Positions 1 through 6,415 of a DNA stretch of 10,038 nt are shown one piece after another. Each line of letters starts with the position of its first letter. Positions within the stretch are counted from its first letter, which is position 1. The notes below the pieces were generated by a model, which had not been told where the DNA came from, did not search any database, and was given only the letters and a program-made list of their open reading frames with translations. The stretch is from Tepidimonas sp. UBA997. GTDB lineage: Bacteria; Pseudomonadota; Gammaproteobacteria; Burkholderiales; Burkholderiaceae_C. The position numbers and the translations under genes were made by a program. The DNA lies in NCBI GenBank assembly GCA_002291945.1, contig DBAZ01000008.1, positions 1 to 10,038 on the forward strand, written 5' to 3'.

Positions 1-845
1 GATTGCAGACTGCGCTGCAGCAGCACACGACCCGATGCGCCTGTGACCTGCACCCAAGAGGTTTCGTGCGCGGTCATGGCAAAGGCGTTCTGAGCTTGGG
101 TGGGTGCGGCGGCTTCGCTGGCATCGCTGGCACCAAGGGGTATTGGCAGCACAGAAGGAGGCGGCGCTACCGCTAGCAGCGCATCGGGTGCGGCTGCAGC
201 GGCTGCAGCAGGTGCCGCGCCATTGCCGGGTTCGCCGGGTTCGCCGGGTTCGCCGACTTGGCTGGCTTGGCTGGCTTGGCTGGCTTGGCTGGCCTCGGCC
301 AGCGCCGGTGCCGCGCTTGCAAGAGGCGCTTGGGCAACGACAGGCGTCGCCACGGTGATTGCGGCGGGATCTTGGCGAGTGGGCAGGAAAAACCAGAACA
401 CCAGCGCCACCACCCCCATCAGCACCGCCAACCCCGCAGGCCAGGAAAGTGCTGCGGTTTTCGCCGCTTGGGCCGGTGAAGCTGCAGCCACGACTCGCCT
501 AGGCAACGGCGCATTCAGGGATCGGTCGATATCGCCCAGACGCACCTCGGTCGAGGCAGGGAACTGCGCCAGAATAGGCTGGGGATCAACTTTCAGCACA
601 CGACAAACGCTCAGCGCCAGCGTGCGGGCAAAAGTCATGTTGGGCAGTTCGTCGAATCGACCGGCCTCCAGCGCCTGCAGCCGCTGGACGGGGATTTTGA
701 GCATGGCGGCCAAGGCAGCCGGATCGAGCCCCGCCTGCTCGCGCGCCTGCTTGAGCGTGATGGCCGATGTGGCTGCGGGTGACTCAGCCGAAGGTGCCGA
801 ACCGCCATCAGGCGCGTTGGGCAAGGATGCATGCTGATCATTCAT
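1..845 (-). CDS. rodZ: RodZ-like cell-shape protein: cytoplasmic HTH, one membrane span, periplasmic tail (3' end outside window)
   Basis: RodZ proteins link the MreB cytoskeleton to the cell-wall elongation machinery at the inner membrane. The reading frame starts at an ATG at 843-845 (MNDQHASLP) and runs 281 codons off the window start, so the C-terminus is missing. Residues about 28-95 form a Cro/RodZ-type helix-turn-helix domain (TLKQAREQAGLD..., then LEAGRFDELP). A single hydrophobic span sits at about 134-154 (LSWPAGLAVLMGVVALVFWF). A long Ala/Pro/Gln-rich periplasmic linker follows, and the visible end (SWVQVTGASGRVLLQ) looks like the start of the conserved RodZ C-terminal domain. The linker carries two 9-base tandem repeats giving ASQ x4 and GEP x3. 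The start overlaps the end of pilF by 8 bases, which suggests coupling, and pilF-rodZ is a familiar beta/gammaproteobacterial pair normally followed by ispG. The domain plan is clear; the name rests on that plan and the neighbours. Confidence 0.88.
   Translation of the reverse strand, partial: MNDQHASLPNAPDGGSAPSAESPAATSAITLKQAREQAGLDPAALAAMLKIPVQRLQALEAGRFDELPNMTFARTLALSVCRVLKVDPQPILAQFPASTEVRLGDIDRSLNAPLPRRVVAAASPAQAAKTAALSWPAGLAVLMGVVALVFWFFLPTRQDPAAITVATPVVAQAPLASAAPALAEASQASQASQASQVGEPGEPGEPGNGAAPAAAAAAAPDALLAVAPPPSVLPIPLGASDASEAAAPTQAQNAFAMTAHETSWVQVTGASGRVLLQRSLQ
225..293. repeat. Two adjacent 9-base tandem repeats inside rodZ
   Basis: On the plus strand, gccgggttc occurs three times in a row (225-251), and after six more bases ttggctggc occurs four times in a row (258-293). 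The copies are identical within each array. Read in the rodZ frame on the minus strand they give Ala-Ser-Gln repeated four times, then Gly-Glu-Pro three times (residues about 185-207), in the periplasmic linker. Because the unit is 9 bases, copy-number change would keep the frame. Confidence 0.95.
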
Positions 846-1650
846 GAAAAGCCCCACGTTCAAAGGCACTGGCTTCACGCGATTGTGGGAAACGGCGCAT
901 CAACTGACGGCCGAGTTGCTGCACAGCCTCGGGGTTTTGCAACCGACGTTCGATCCTGACTCCCAGCCAGAGGGACTCTGCATTGGCCAGATCGGAATTG
1001 TTCAGCCGCCGCAGGTAGAAGCGAGCCCGTTCGTGCTCGTCCCGCTTGTGCAACAAAAGGGCCAGGTTGTACAGGGTGATGGGGTTGCTTGCGTCAAGCT
1101 GGAAAGCACGACCGAGGCTGGCTTCGGCGTCTGCCAACTGACCCGCTCGGGCCTGACAGAGGCCTTGCACCATCCAGGTTCGGGCAGCGGACGCATAAGC
1201 GGGCGACTGCAACGCGGAACCGAAGGCCTGAACCGCCTCGGCGTAGCGTTCTTGCTGGCAATGAAACCAGCCCAGGTTGTGCCAGGTGTCGCCGTCGCGC
1301 GGGGCAATCCGCAGGGCCTGCTGGAAACTCGCCTCGGCCTGCTGCGGCTCCTTGATCTCCATCAGAATCAGGCCACGCAGGTTGTGTGCGGCGGCAAAAT
1401 GCGGGTCGATGGCAAGGGAGCGATTGACCTCGTCCAGAGCGACCATCGTCTGGCCTTGCTCCAAATAGCCCGCCGCCAGCTCCAGCCTGACGCGGGCCCG
1501 GCGCCGGGTCTCGGATTCCTCGGTCTGTGTCAGCCAGGCTCGCTCATCGCTCGGTGCGGCGGGCAGGCCAGAGCAGCCACTCAAGAGGGCGACGCTCAGG
1601 ATGGCCCAGACAGCCGTGAACATCCACAGCCAGGGACGGATCGTATTCAT
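838..1650 (-). CDS. pilF: Type IV pilus biogenesis/stability lipoprotein PilF (PilW), TPR protein
   Basis: PilF/PilW is an outer-membrane lipoprotein that acts as pilotin for the PilQ secretin and is needed for type IV pilus assembly. The 270-residue product begins with a lipoprotein signal peptide and lipobox LLSGC (lipidated Cys26). Tandem TPR repeats cover about residues 54-220, with typical elements such as YLEQGQTMVALDEVNRSLAIDP, NLRGLILMEIKEPQQAEASF and HNLGWFHCQQERYAEAVQAF. Length fits the family (about 250-270). The ATG overlaps the rlmN stop as ATGA, and a strong AAGGAGG lies 4 bases upstream within rlmN, so this start is well supported. It sits between rlmN and rodZ, the usual betaproteobacterial order. 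Presence of PilF suggests, but does not prove, that the organism makes type IV pili, since no other pil gene is in view. Confidence 0.92.
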   Translation of the reverse strand: MNTIRPWLWMFTAVWAILSVALLSGCSGLPAAPSDERAWLTQTEESETRRRARVRLELAAGYLEQGQTMVALDEVNRSLAIDPHFAAAHNLRGLILMEIKEPQQAEASFQQALRIAPRDGDTWHNLGWFHCQQERYAEAVQAFGSALQSPAYASAARTWMVQGLCQARAGQLADAEASLGRAFQLDASNPITLYNLALLLHKRDEHERARFYLRRLNNSDLANAESLWLGVRIERRLQNPEAVQQLGRQLMRRFPQSREASAFERGAFHE

Positions 1651-2792
1651 GCAGCCTCCTTGTTGCGGGGCGTCCAGGCGATGGGCGCTACAACCTGGCG
1701 ACGCCGCGCCAGCCGTTCGTTGACGCGGGTGCGGTCCTGAACGTCACCGGCGAGTTGGCCGCAGGCGGCGTCGATGTCGTCACCCCGCGTCTTGCGCACC
1801 GTGGTCACGATGCCCGCGCCATTGAGCCGCTCGGCAAAAGCACGAACCACCTCCCGGCTGGAGCAGGTCAGGCCCGACCCGGGGAAGGGGTTGAAGGGGA
1901 TGAGGTTGATCTTGCACGGCACACCCGTGCCCGCATGCTGACGCAGCAGATCGAGCAGTTGCTGCGCATGCTCGGGCTGATCATTCGCCCCGGCCAGCAT
2001 GCAATACTCGAAAGTGATGAAGTCCCGCGGGGCTGCGGGCAGGTAGCGCAGGCAGGCATCGAGCAGTTCTTGGAGCGGGTACTTGCGATTCAGCGGCACC
2101 AGATCGTCACGCAGGGCATCGGAGGGGGCATGCAGCGAAACGGCCAGCGCCACCGGGCAATCCTGGGCCAGCCTATCCATCATCGGCACCACGCCGGATG
2201 TGGAGACGGTCAGGCGGCGGCGCGACAGGCCATAGCCGTGATCGTCCAGCATCACCCGCAAGGCGGGCAGCAACGCATGGTAGTTTTGCAGCGGCTCACC
2301 CATGCCCATCAGGACCACGTTGGAGATCACGCGCTCTTGGGTGTGGAATCGGCGGCGCAGAAAATGCTCGGCAAACCACAACTGGGCCACGATTTCGCCC
2401 GTGCTCAGGTTGCGGCTGAACCCTTGGTGGCCGGTGGAGCAAAAGCGGCAGGCAACGGCGCATCCGGCCTGCGAAGACACGCACAGCGTGCCCCGGTCTT
2501 GCTCGGGAATGAAGACCGCTTCCACGGCATTGCCATCCCCTACGTCGAACAGCCATTTGATGGTGCCGTCCGCCGATTCCTGCTGGGTCAGGATGGGCAG
2601 GCCGCGCAACTCGCAAGCGCCGGGCAGCTTGTCGCGCAGGCTGCGTGCCAGATCGGTCATGTCCTCGAAGCGGGACACGCCTTTTTGATGGATCCAGCGA
2701 AAAAGCTGGGTGGCTCGGAAGCGCTTTTCTCCGAGCCGCTCACAGAAGGCGGCCAACCCGTCGAGGTCGAAATCGAGCAAATTGGCCGTCAT
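1647..2792 (-). CDS. rlmN: Dual-specificity rRNA/tRNA adenine-C2 methyltransferase RlmN
   Basis: RlmN is a cytoplasmic radical-SAM enzyme that methylates C2 of A2503 in 23S rRNA and A37 in certain tRNAs. The 381-residue product has the radical-SAM cluster motif CAVACRFC (Cys111, Cys115, Cys118), the SAM-binding GMGEPLQN at 163-170, and the strand motifs LTVSTSG (195-200) and LAVSLHAPSD (217-225). The C-terminal DDIDAACGQL supplies the methyl-carrying cysteine (Cys344), so all residues required by the known mechanism are present. The N-terminal accessory domain (FRATQLFRWIHQKG) is also typical. The ATG lies 7 bases after the ndk stop without a clear Shine-Dalgarno sequence, so translation may depend on coupling to ndk. 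Its last codons contain the ribosome binding site of pilF. The family is certain; the closest alternative, Cfr, is excluded in practice by the housekeeping context. Confidence 0.97.
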   Translation of the reverse strand: MTANLLDFDLDGLAAFCERLGEKRFRATQLFRWIHQKGVSRFEDMTDLARSLRDKLPGACELRGLPILTQQESADGTIKWLFDVGDGNAVEAVFIPEQDRGTLCVSSQAGCAVACRFCSTGHQGFSRNLSTGEIVAQLWFAEHFLRRRFHTQERVISNVVLMGMGEPLQNYHALLPALRVMLDDHGYGLSRRRLTVSTSGVVPMMDRLAQDCPVALAVSLHAPSDALRDDLVPLNRKYPLQELLDACLRYLPAAPRDFITFEYCMLAGANDQPEHAQQLLDLLRQHAGTGVPCKINLIPFNPFPGSGLTCSSREVVRAFAERLNGAGIVTTVRKTRGDDIDAACGQLAGDVQDRTRVNERLARRRQVVAPIAWTPRNKEAA

Positions 2793-2799
2793 CGCATGG

Positions 2800-3225
2800 T
2801 CAGCGTGCGTAAACGTTCATGCCGGGGAAGAAGAAGGCGACTTCCACGGCGGCGGTTTCGGGCGCGTCGGAGCCATGCACGGCGTTGGCGTCGATGCTGT
2901 CGGCGAAATCGGCGCGGATGGTGCCGGGCGCGGCTTTCTTGGGGTCGGTGGCCCCCATCAGCTCACGGTTCTTGGCGATGGCGTTTTCGCCTTCCAGCGC
3001 CTGAATCATCACCGGGCCGGAAATCATGAAGTCCACCAAGTCCTTGAAGAAAGGGCGCTCCTTGTGAACGGCATAGAACTGCTCGGCTTGGGCGCGGGAG
3101 AGGTGCACCAGCTTGGCGGCGGCAATTTTCAGACCCGCAGCTTCAAAGCGGCTGTAGATCTGACCGATCACGTTCTTGGCGACGGCGTCGGGCTTGATGA
3201 TGGAAAGGGTGCGTTCGATGGCCAT
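2800..3225 (-). CDS. ndk: Nucleoside diphosphate kinase
   Basis: Ndk balances cellular (d)NTP pools by transferring the gamma-phosphate from ATP to other nucleoside diphosphates through a phosphohistidine intermediate. The 141-residue protein has the expected length. It shows the N-terminal ERTLSIIKPDAV with the nucleotide-binding Lys11, the GPVMIQALEGENAI segment (70-83), LMGATDPKKAAPGTIR (89-104) and the active-site signature NAVHGSDAPE with catalytic His117. The start is preceded by AGGA about 8 bases upstream. It lies between rluB and rlmN, the usual betaproteobacterial location. An 80-base spacer from rluB with a hairpin suggests that ndk may have its own promoter, but I see only weak promoter boxes there. 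Confidence 0.98.
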   Translation of the reverse strand: MAIERTLSIIKPDAVAKNVIGQIYSRFEAAGLKIAAAKLVHLSRAQAEQFYAVHKERPFFKDLVDFMISGPVMIQALEGENAIAKNRELMGATDPKKAAPGTIRADFADSIDANAVHGSDAPETAAVEVAFFFPGMNVYAR

Positions 3226-3283
3226 GAATGGATCCTGGATAGGAGAAAAGAAAAGTCAATAAAGCTTTTCATTTTAACCGGGT

Positions 3284-3306
3284 AAATCGCCAAAGCGGGG
3301 CGATTT
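3284..3306 (-). terminator. Hairpin directly after rluB stop (possible terminator or RNA 3'-end structure)
   Basis: AAATCGCC (3284-3291) and GGCGATTT (3299-3306) form a perfect 8-base-pair stem with a 7-base loop. The stem begins at the last base of the rluB stop codon. Read on the minus strand it is not followed by a proper T-run (it continues ACCCGGTTAAAATG), so it is not a textbook intrinsic terminator. It may slow or partly end transcription between rluB and ndk, or protect a processed mRNA end. Confidence 0.4.
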
Positions 3307-4535
3307 CAGCGAGAACTGCCGCGTGGACGCGGCCGCCCCCCGCTCGGGCCGTTGCGACGAGCGGGCCGGGCGTCCTGACCGATGTAGCCGTAGGAGGTCT
3401 GCATGGGGTCGGGCGTCTGGGTAGCTGCCGCATCCGGGTCGGCCCGCCGACCGCCCCGCCGTTGGGCACCCGAGCGTGGCATGGGCGGGCCATCCACCAG
3501 CTTGGGCGCACTCGGACGCGGGCCCTGCCCTGATCGGCGCGACGGGTTGCGTGGCGGCTTGGCGGCCTGAAACTGACGCGCGCGGGACTCCAGCGAGCGA
3601 TCCATCCCGGTGGCGTCGGTCAGGCGGGCCACGTCGCGGGCATCGAGCTCCATCCAGACCCCGCGGCGCAGGCCGCGCGGCAACACCACCGCTCCGTAGC
3701 GGATGCGGATGAGCCGACTGACCGCATGCCCGACCGATTCGAACATGCGTCGCACCTCGCGGTTGCGGCCTTCGGCAATCGTCACCCGGTACCAGCAATT
3801 GGCTCCTTCGCCGCCCCCGTCGTCGATGGTCAGGAATTGGGCCAGACCGTCATCGAGTGGAACCCCGGCCAGCAATTGCTCTTTTTCCTCCTTGCTCAAG
3901 GCACCCAGCACCCGCACCGCGTATTCGCGCTGGAGGCCAAACCGGGGATGCATCAACTTGTTGGCCAGTTCGCCAGAGTTGGTGAACAGCAGCAAGCCTT
4001 CGGTATTCAGGTCCAGCCGCCCGACCGACTGCCATTTGCCGGTGTGCAAACGGGGCAAGCGACGGAACACGGTGGGCCGGTTCTGAGGGTCGTCGTGCGT
4101 CACCACTTCGCCGGCAGGCTTGTGGTAGGCCAGTACCCGGGGGGGCGGGGGCGCAATGCGGACCTTGATCGGTCGGCCATTGACTTTGATCGTGTCACCA
4201 AACTGGATGCGCTGACCGACATGAGCCGGTTCGCCATTCACCGAAATCCGCCCTTCGAGTATCATTTGCTCCATTTCGAGGCGCGAACCCAGACCGGCCT
4301 GAGCCAGCACCTTGTGGAGTTTGGGCGCGTCCGTCTGTGGACTGAGCACCCGTTTACCGACCAAGGGCGCTTCCTCGGTCTGTGCATGGTCAAAGGCACC
4401 CGAGACGACCTCTGCGAGATCAATGGCAGCGGCTTGCGCTGCGGGCTGGTCGGCAGGCTGGTCGCCGTGCTGATCGGCGTGCTGATCGGCAGGTTGTCGG
4501 GGGGTTGTTCGGGAAGGCGTTGGGGGTCGATTCAT
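3306..4535 (-). CDS. rluB: 23S rRNA pseudouridine synthase RluB, with long low-complexity ends
   Basis: RluB converts U2605 of 23S rRNA to pseudouridine. The 409-residue product has an S4 RNA-binding domain at about 72-118 (KLHKVLAQAGLGSRLEMEQMI, GRISVNGE) and an RsuA/RluB catalytic domain at about 131-300. The catalytic aspartate is Asp175 in GRLDLNTEGLLLFTN, and the family motifs YHKPAGEVVTH and AEGRNREVRRMFE are present. The core of about 250 residues is flanked by an N-terminal Gln/Asp/Pro/His-rich stretch (residues 13-35, repeated ADQ units) and a basic Arg/Gly/Pro-rich tail from about 315, probably disordered and RNA-binding. Such tails are common in betaproteobacterial RluB. The ATG overlaps the scpB stop by 4 bases (ATGA). 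RluE or RsuA are possible alternatives, but the scpB neighbour and long tail favour RluB. Confidence 0.93.
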   Translation of the reverse strand: MNRPPTPSRTTPRQPADQHADQHGDQPADQPAAQAAAIDLAEVVSGAFDHAQTEEAPLVGKRVLSPQTDAPKLHKVLAQAGLGSRLEMEQMILEGRISVNGEPAHVGQRIQFGDTIKVNGRPIKVRIAPPPPRVLAYHKPAGEVVTHDDPQNRPTVFRRLPRLHTGKWQSVGRLDLNTEGLLLFTNSGELANKLMHPRFGLQREYAVRVLGALSKEEKEQLLAGVPLDDGLAQFLTIDDGGGEGANCWYRVTIAEGRNREVRRMFESVGHAVSRLIRIRYGAVVLPRGLRRGVWMELDARDVARLTDATGMDRSLESRARQFQAAKPPRNPSRRSGQGPRPSAPKLVDGPPMPRSGAQRRGGRRADPDAAATQTPDPMQTSYGYIGQDARPARRNGPSGGRPRPRGSSR

Positions 4536-5158
4536 GTACGGAGTCCGTTGAACGCAGGGGCCGACGAGTCGGCGCAGTCGGTGGCCGTTGCGGCAGAGTC
4601 AAGCTCAGCGAGTTGAGGAAACAGCGGCAACAGCGGCTCTTGCGCCGTGGCCGAATGAAGCGTCGGCAGCCGATCGAGCGCAGCCAGCCCGAGGTCGTCG
4701 AGAAACTGGCGTGTCGTGGCGTACAAAGCCGGGCGACCCACGGTTTCGCGGTGGCCCACGACCTCGACCCAGCCCCGGTCTTCCAGTTGCTTGAGGATGC
4801 CGGCATGGATGCTGACGCCGCGTATGTCTTCCATGTCGCCGCGCGTCACCGGTTGCCGATAGGCAATGATGGCGAGCGTTTCCAGCACCGCCCGGCTGTA
4901 GCGCGGCGGCTTTTGCGGGTGCAAGCGATCGAGCCACGGGCGCAGCGCCGCTCGACTCTGAAAACGCCAGCCGCTGGCCAGCGCAACCAGCTCCAGCCCC
5001 CTGTCGGCCCAATCCAACTGGATGCCCTGCAACAGGCCCCTGATCTGGTCCGGGCTCAGGGCAGCCTCGAACAGAGCCGACATGTCTCGAAGCGACAAGG
5101 GCTCTTGAGCGCATAACAGCGCCGCTTCAAGGACGCGATGTGCATCCAACGTGTTCAT
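4532..5158 (-). CDS. scpB: Segregation and condensation protein B
   Basis: ScpB binds ScpA and SMC to form the bacterial condensin complex that compacts and separates chromosomes. From the ATG at 5156-5158 (MNTLDAHRVLEAALLCAQEPLSL) the product is 208 residues, about the family length. It shows two winged-helix domains, with the hallmark SRAVLETLAIIAYRQPVTRGDMEDIRGV (88-115) and GRPALYATT near 141-149, and an acidic, less conserved tail. The frame stays open upstream to a TTG at 5240-5242, but those 28 residues look non-conserved and fall on a palindrome, so I prefer the internal ATG, although its ribosome binding site is weak. scpA is not adjacent. The gene overlaps rluB by 4 bases, the common scpB-rluB pair. 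Confidence 0.93.
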   Translation of the reverse strand: MNTLDAHRVLEAALLCAQEPLSLRDMSALFEAALSPDQIRGLLQGIQLDWADRGLELVALASGWRFQSRAALRPWLDRLHPQKPPRYSRAVLETLAIIAYRQPVTRGDMEDIRGVSIHAGILKQLEDRGWVEVVGHRETVGRPALYATTRQFLDDLGLAALDRLPTLHSATAQEPLLPLFPQLAELDSAATATDCADSSAPAFNGLRT

Positions 5159-5211
5159 GGACTTGAGGCTGGGTGGAGGGTGAGCAGAGTAGGCCCAAGG
5201 ATACACCTTTC

Positions 5212-5239
5212 GTGCGCACAGAAGCCCGTGCGCACGGGC
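5212..5239. promoter_or_regulatory. Paired palindromes upstream of scpB
   Basis: GCCCGTGCGCACGGGC at 5224-5239 is a perfect 16-base palindrome. Its core octamer GTGCGCAC, itself a palindrome, recurs at 5212-5219, with starts 16 bases apart. The pair lies 54-81 bases upstream of the scpB ATG and could be a dimer-binding operator or, as RNA, a 6-bp stem with a GCGC loop. A weak -10-like TATCCT on the minus strand (about 5198-5203) lies just downstream of it. No function is known to me. Confidence 0.4.
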
Positions 5240-5318
5240 CAACGCGCAACAGCCTAGGCTTGGGAGCCTATGCTGGGGGGGCTATGCTCGAGGGCGAACC
5301 TTGAACTGAGATTGTCCA

Positions 5319-6383
5319 TCAGGCGGAAAGGACTGAAAGATTGTCGTCGATGGCCCAGAGTTGGCCCCGATTGTCATCGAGGCCCGCTGCGGCCAAGGCC
5401 TGCCAGAGATCGGGCGGCAGCGGGCTTTCGACCCGCAACACCGACCGATCGACCGGATGGCGCAACACCAGGCGGTGCGCGTGCAAGGCCTGACGGTTCA
5501 TCCCGAGCAGCGGGTGCCCCCCGTACAGCGTGTCGCCCACCAGCGCATGGCCGATCGAAGCCAGATGCACGCGGATCTGGTGCGTTCGGCCCGTGTGCAG
5601 CTTGCATCCGACCCACGACACCGTCGGGCCACTGTCCAAGCAGCGCACCCAGGTCAGGGCGTCGCGTGCCCCGGACGAGCCTTCCCGCACCGCCGCCATG
5701 CGTAGCCGGTTTCTGGGGTCACGTGCAATGTAGCCTTGTATCGTCCGCTCGGCAGCGCCCGCCAGCCGACCGTGAACGAGCGCCAGGTACAAACGGTGTA
5801 CCTCGCGCGCGGCAATCTGCCTGACCAAGGCGTCACAGGCGGTCAAGGTCTTGCCGACCACCATCAAGCCGCTGGTGTCTTTATCCAGCCGATGCACGAT
5901 GCCAGCCCGCGGCAGTTGGGCCGCCGCCTCGTGGTAAGCCAGCAAGCCATTGAGCAAGGTGCCGCTCCAGTTCCCGGCGGCAGGGTGTACCACCAGCCCG
6001 GCAGGTTTGTCGATCACCAGCAAATGCGCGTCCTCGAAAATCACCTGCAGAGGCAGGGCCTCGGGCAAAAAGGCTGACATCTGGAGCGGCGGCCGCAAGG
6101 CCACTTGCAGCCGATCACCGGCTTTCAGACGGCTCGACGCCTTGGCGCAAACGCGCCCGTTGACGCTCACCTCGCCTTGCTCGACCAACTGCTGCAGCCA
6201 GGAACGCGAAAACCCCGTGATACCGTCGGACAGAGCTTTGTCCAGACGCTGGCCGTGGCCGTCGCTGCCGACCCGCCATGCACGCAGTTCTGGTTGGCTG
6301 GCTGCATCTTCCACCAGCGCGTCCTGCCAGGGGTCATCGGCAGCGGGCGTATCGGGGTCCGCCGATATAATGGATTGGATCAA
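5319..6383 (-). CDS. rluD: 23S rRNA pseudouridine synthase RluD
   Basis: RluD makes pseudouridines 1911, 1915 and 1917 in helix 69 of 23S rRNA, important for ribosome assembly and decoding. The product (up to 354 residues) has an S4 domain at about 45-95 (GQRLDKALSDGITGFSRSWLQQLVEQGEVSVNG) and an RluA-family catalytic domain. The catalytic aspartate is Asp167 in HRLDKDTSGLMVVGKT, and LHTGRTHQIRVHLASIGHALVGD is the usual C-terminal motif. The only upstream start in frame is a TTG (6381-6383), and no ATG occurs before residue 102. A GTG at codon 24 is an alternative that would remove a non-conserved acidic leader. RluC/RluA are alternatives, but the S4 domain and bamD neighbour favour RluD, as rluD is often divergent from bamD in these bacteria. 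Usually pgeF (yfiH) follows it; here scpB does. Confidence 0.92.
   Translation of the reverse strand: MIQSIISADPDTPAADDPWQDALVEDAASQPELRAWRVGSDGHGQRLDKALSDGITGFSRSWLQQLVEQGEVSVNGRVCAKASSRLKAGDRLQVALRPPLQMSAFLPEALPLQVIFEDAHLLVIDKPAGLVVHPAAGNWSGTLLNGLLAYHEAAAQLPRAGIVHRLDKDTSGLMVVGKTLTACDALVRQIAAREVHRLYLALVHGRLAGAAERTIQGYIARDPRNRLRMAAVREGSSGARDALTWVRCLDSGPTVSWVGCKLHTGRTHQIRVHLASIGHALVGDTLYGGHPLLGMNRQALHAHRLVLRHPVDRSVLRVESPLPPDLWQALAAAGLDDNRGQLWAIDDNLSVLSA
6366..6371 (+). promoter_or_regulatory. Probable bamD promoter -10 box (TATAAT)
   Basis: A perfect TATAAT occurs on the plus strand 45 bases upstream of the preferred bamD ATG, in otherwise GC-rich sequence. No good -35 match is found 16-18 bases upstream (GCGGGC at the 17-base spacing), so the promoter may need an activator or be weak. 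It lies inside the annotated 5' end of rluD on the other strand. Confidence 0.55.
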
Positions 6384-6415
6384 TGGTGTGCCCTGTTCGC
6401 AAAGGTCTGGATTCG

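Noticed and set aside
100..837. Plus-strand frame with WLA repeats, looking like a membrane or repeat protein
   Set aside because: The repeats are the complement of the ASQ/GEP repeats in rodZ; the rodZ frame has coherent HTH and membrane segments.
844..1740. 298-codon plus-strand open frame opposite pilF
   Set aside because: It mirrors the TPR gene on the other strand, has no recognisable motif or ribosome binding site, and pilF is clearly the real gene.
1755..3029. 424-codon plus-strand open frame opposite rlmN and ndk
   Set aside because: It is fully antisense to two well-conserved genes, and its composition (His/Gln/Gly/Arg-rich, no domain) is what a GC-rich shadow frame gives.
3226..3283. 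Promoter for ndk (TTGACT or TTAAAAT in the rluB-ndk spacer)
   Set aside because: The boxes are present singly, but none has a partner at proper 16-18 base spacing, so I do not list it as a promoter.
3726..4616. 296-codon plus-strand open frame opposite rluB
   Set aside because: It is antisense to the catalytic domain of rluB and shows no domain features of its own.
5159..5242. 28-residue N-terminal extension of ScpB from a TTG
   Set aside because: It is not ScpB-like, falls on the palindromes, and the ATG at 5158 begins exactly at the conserved start of the family.
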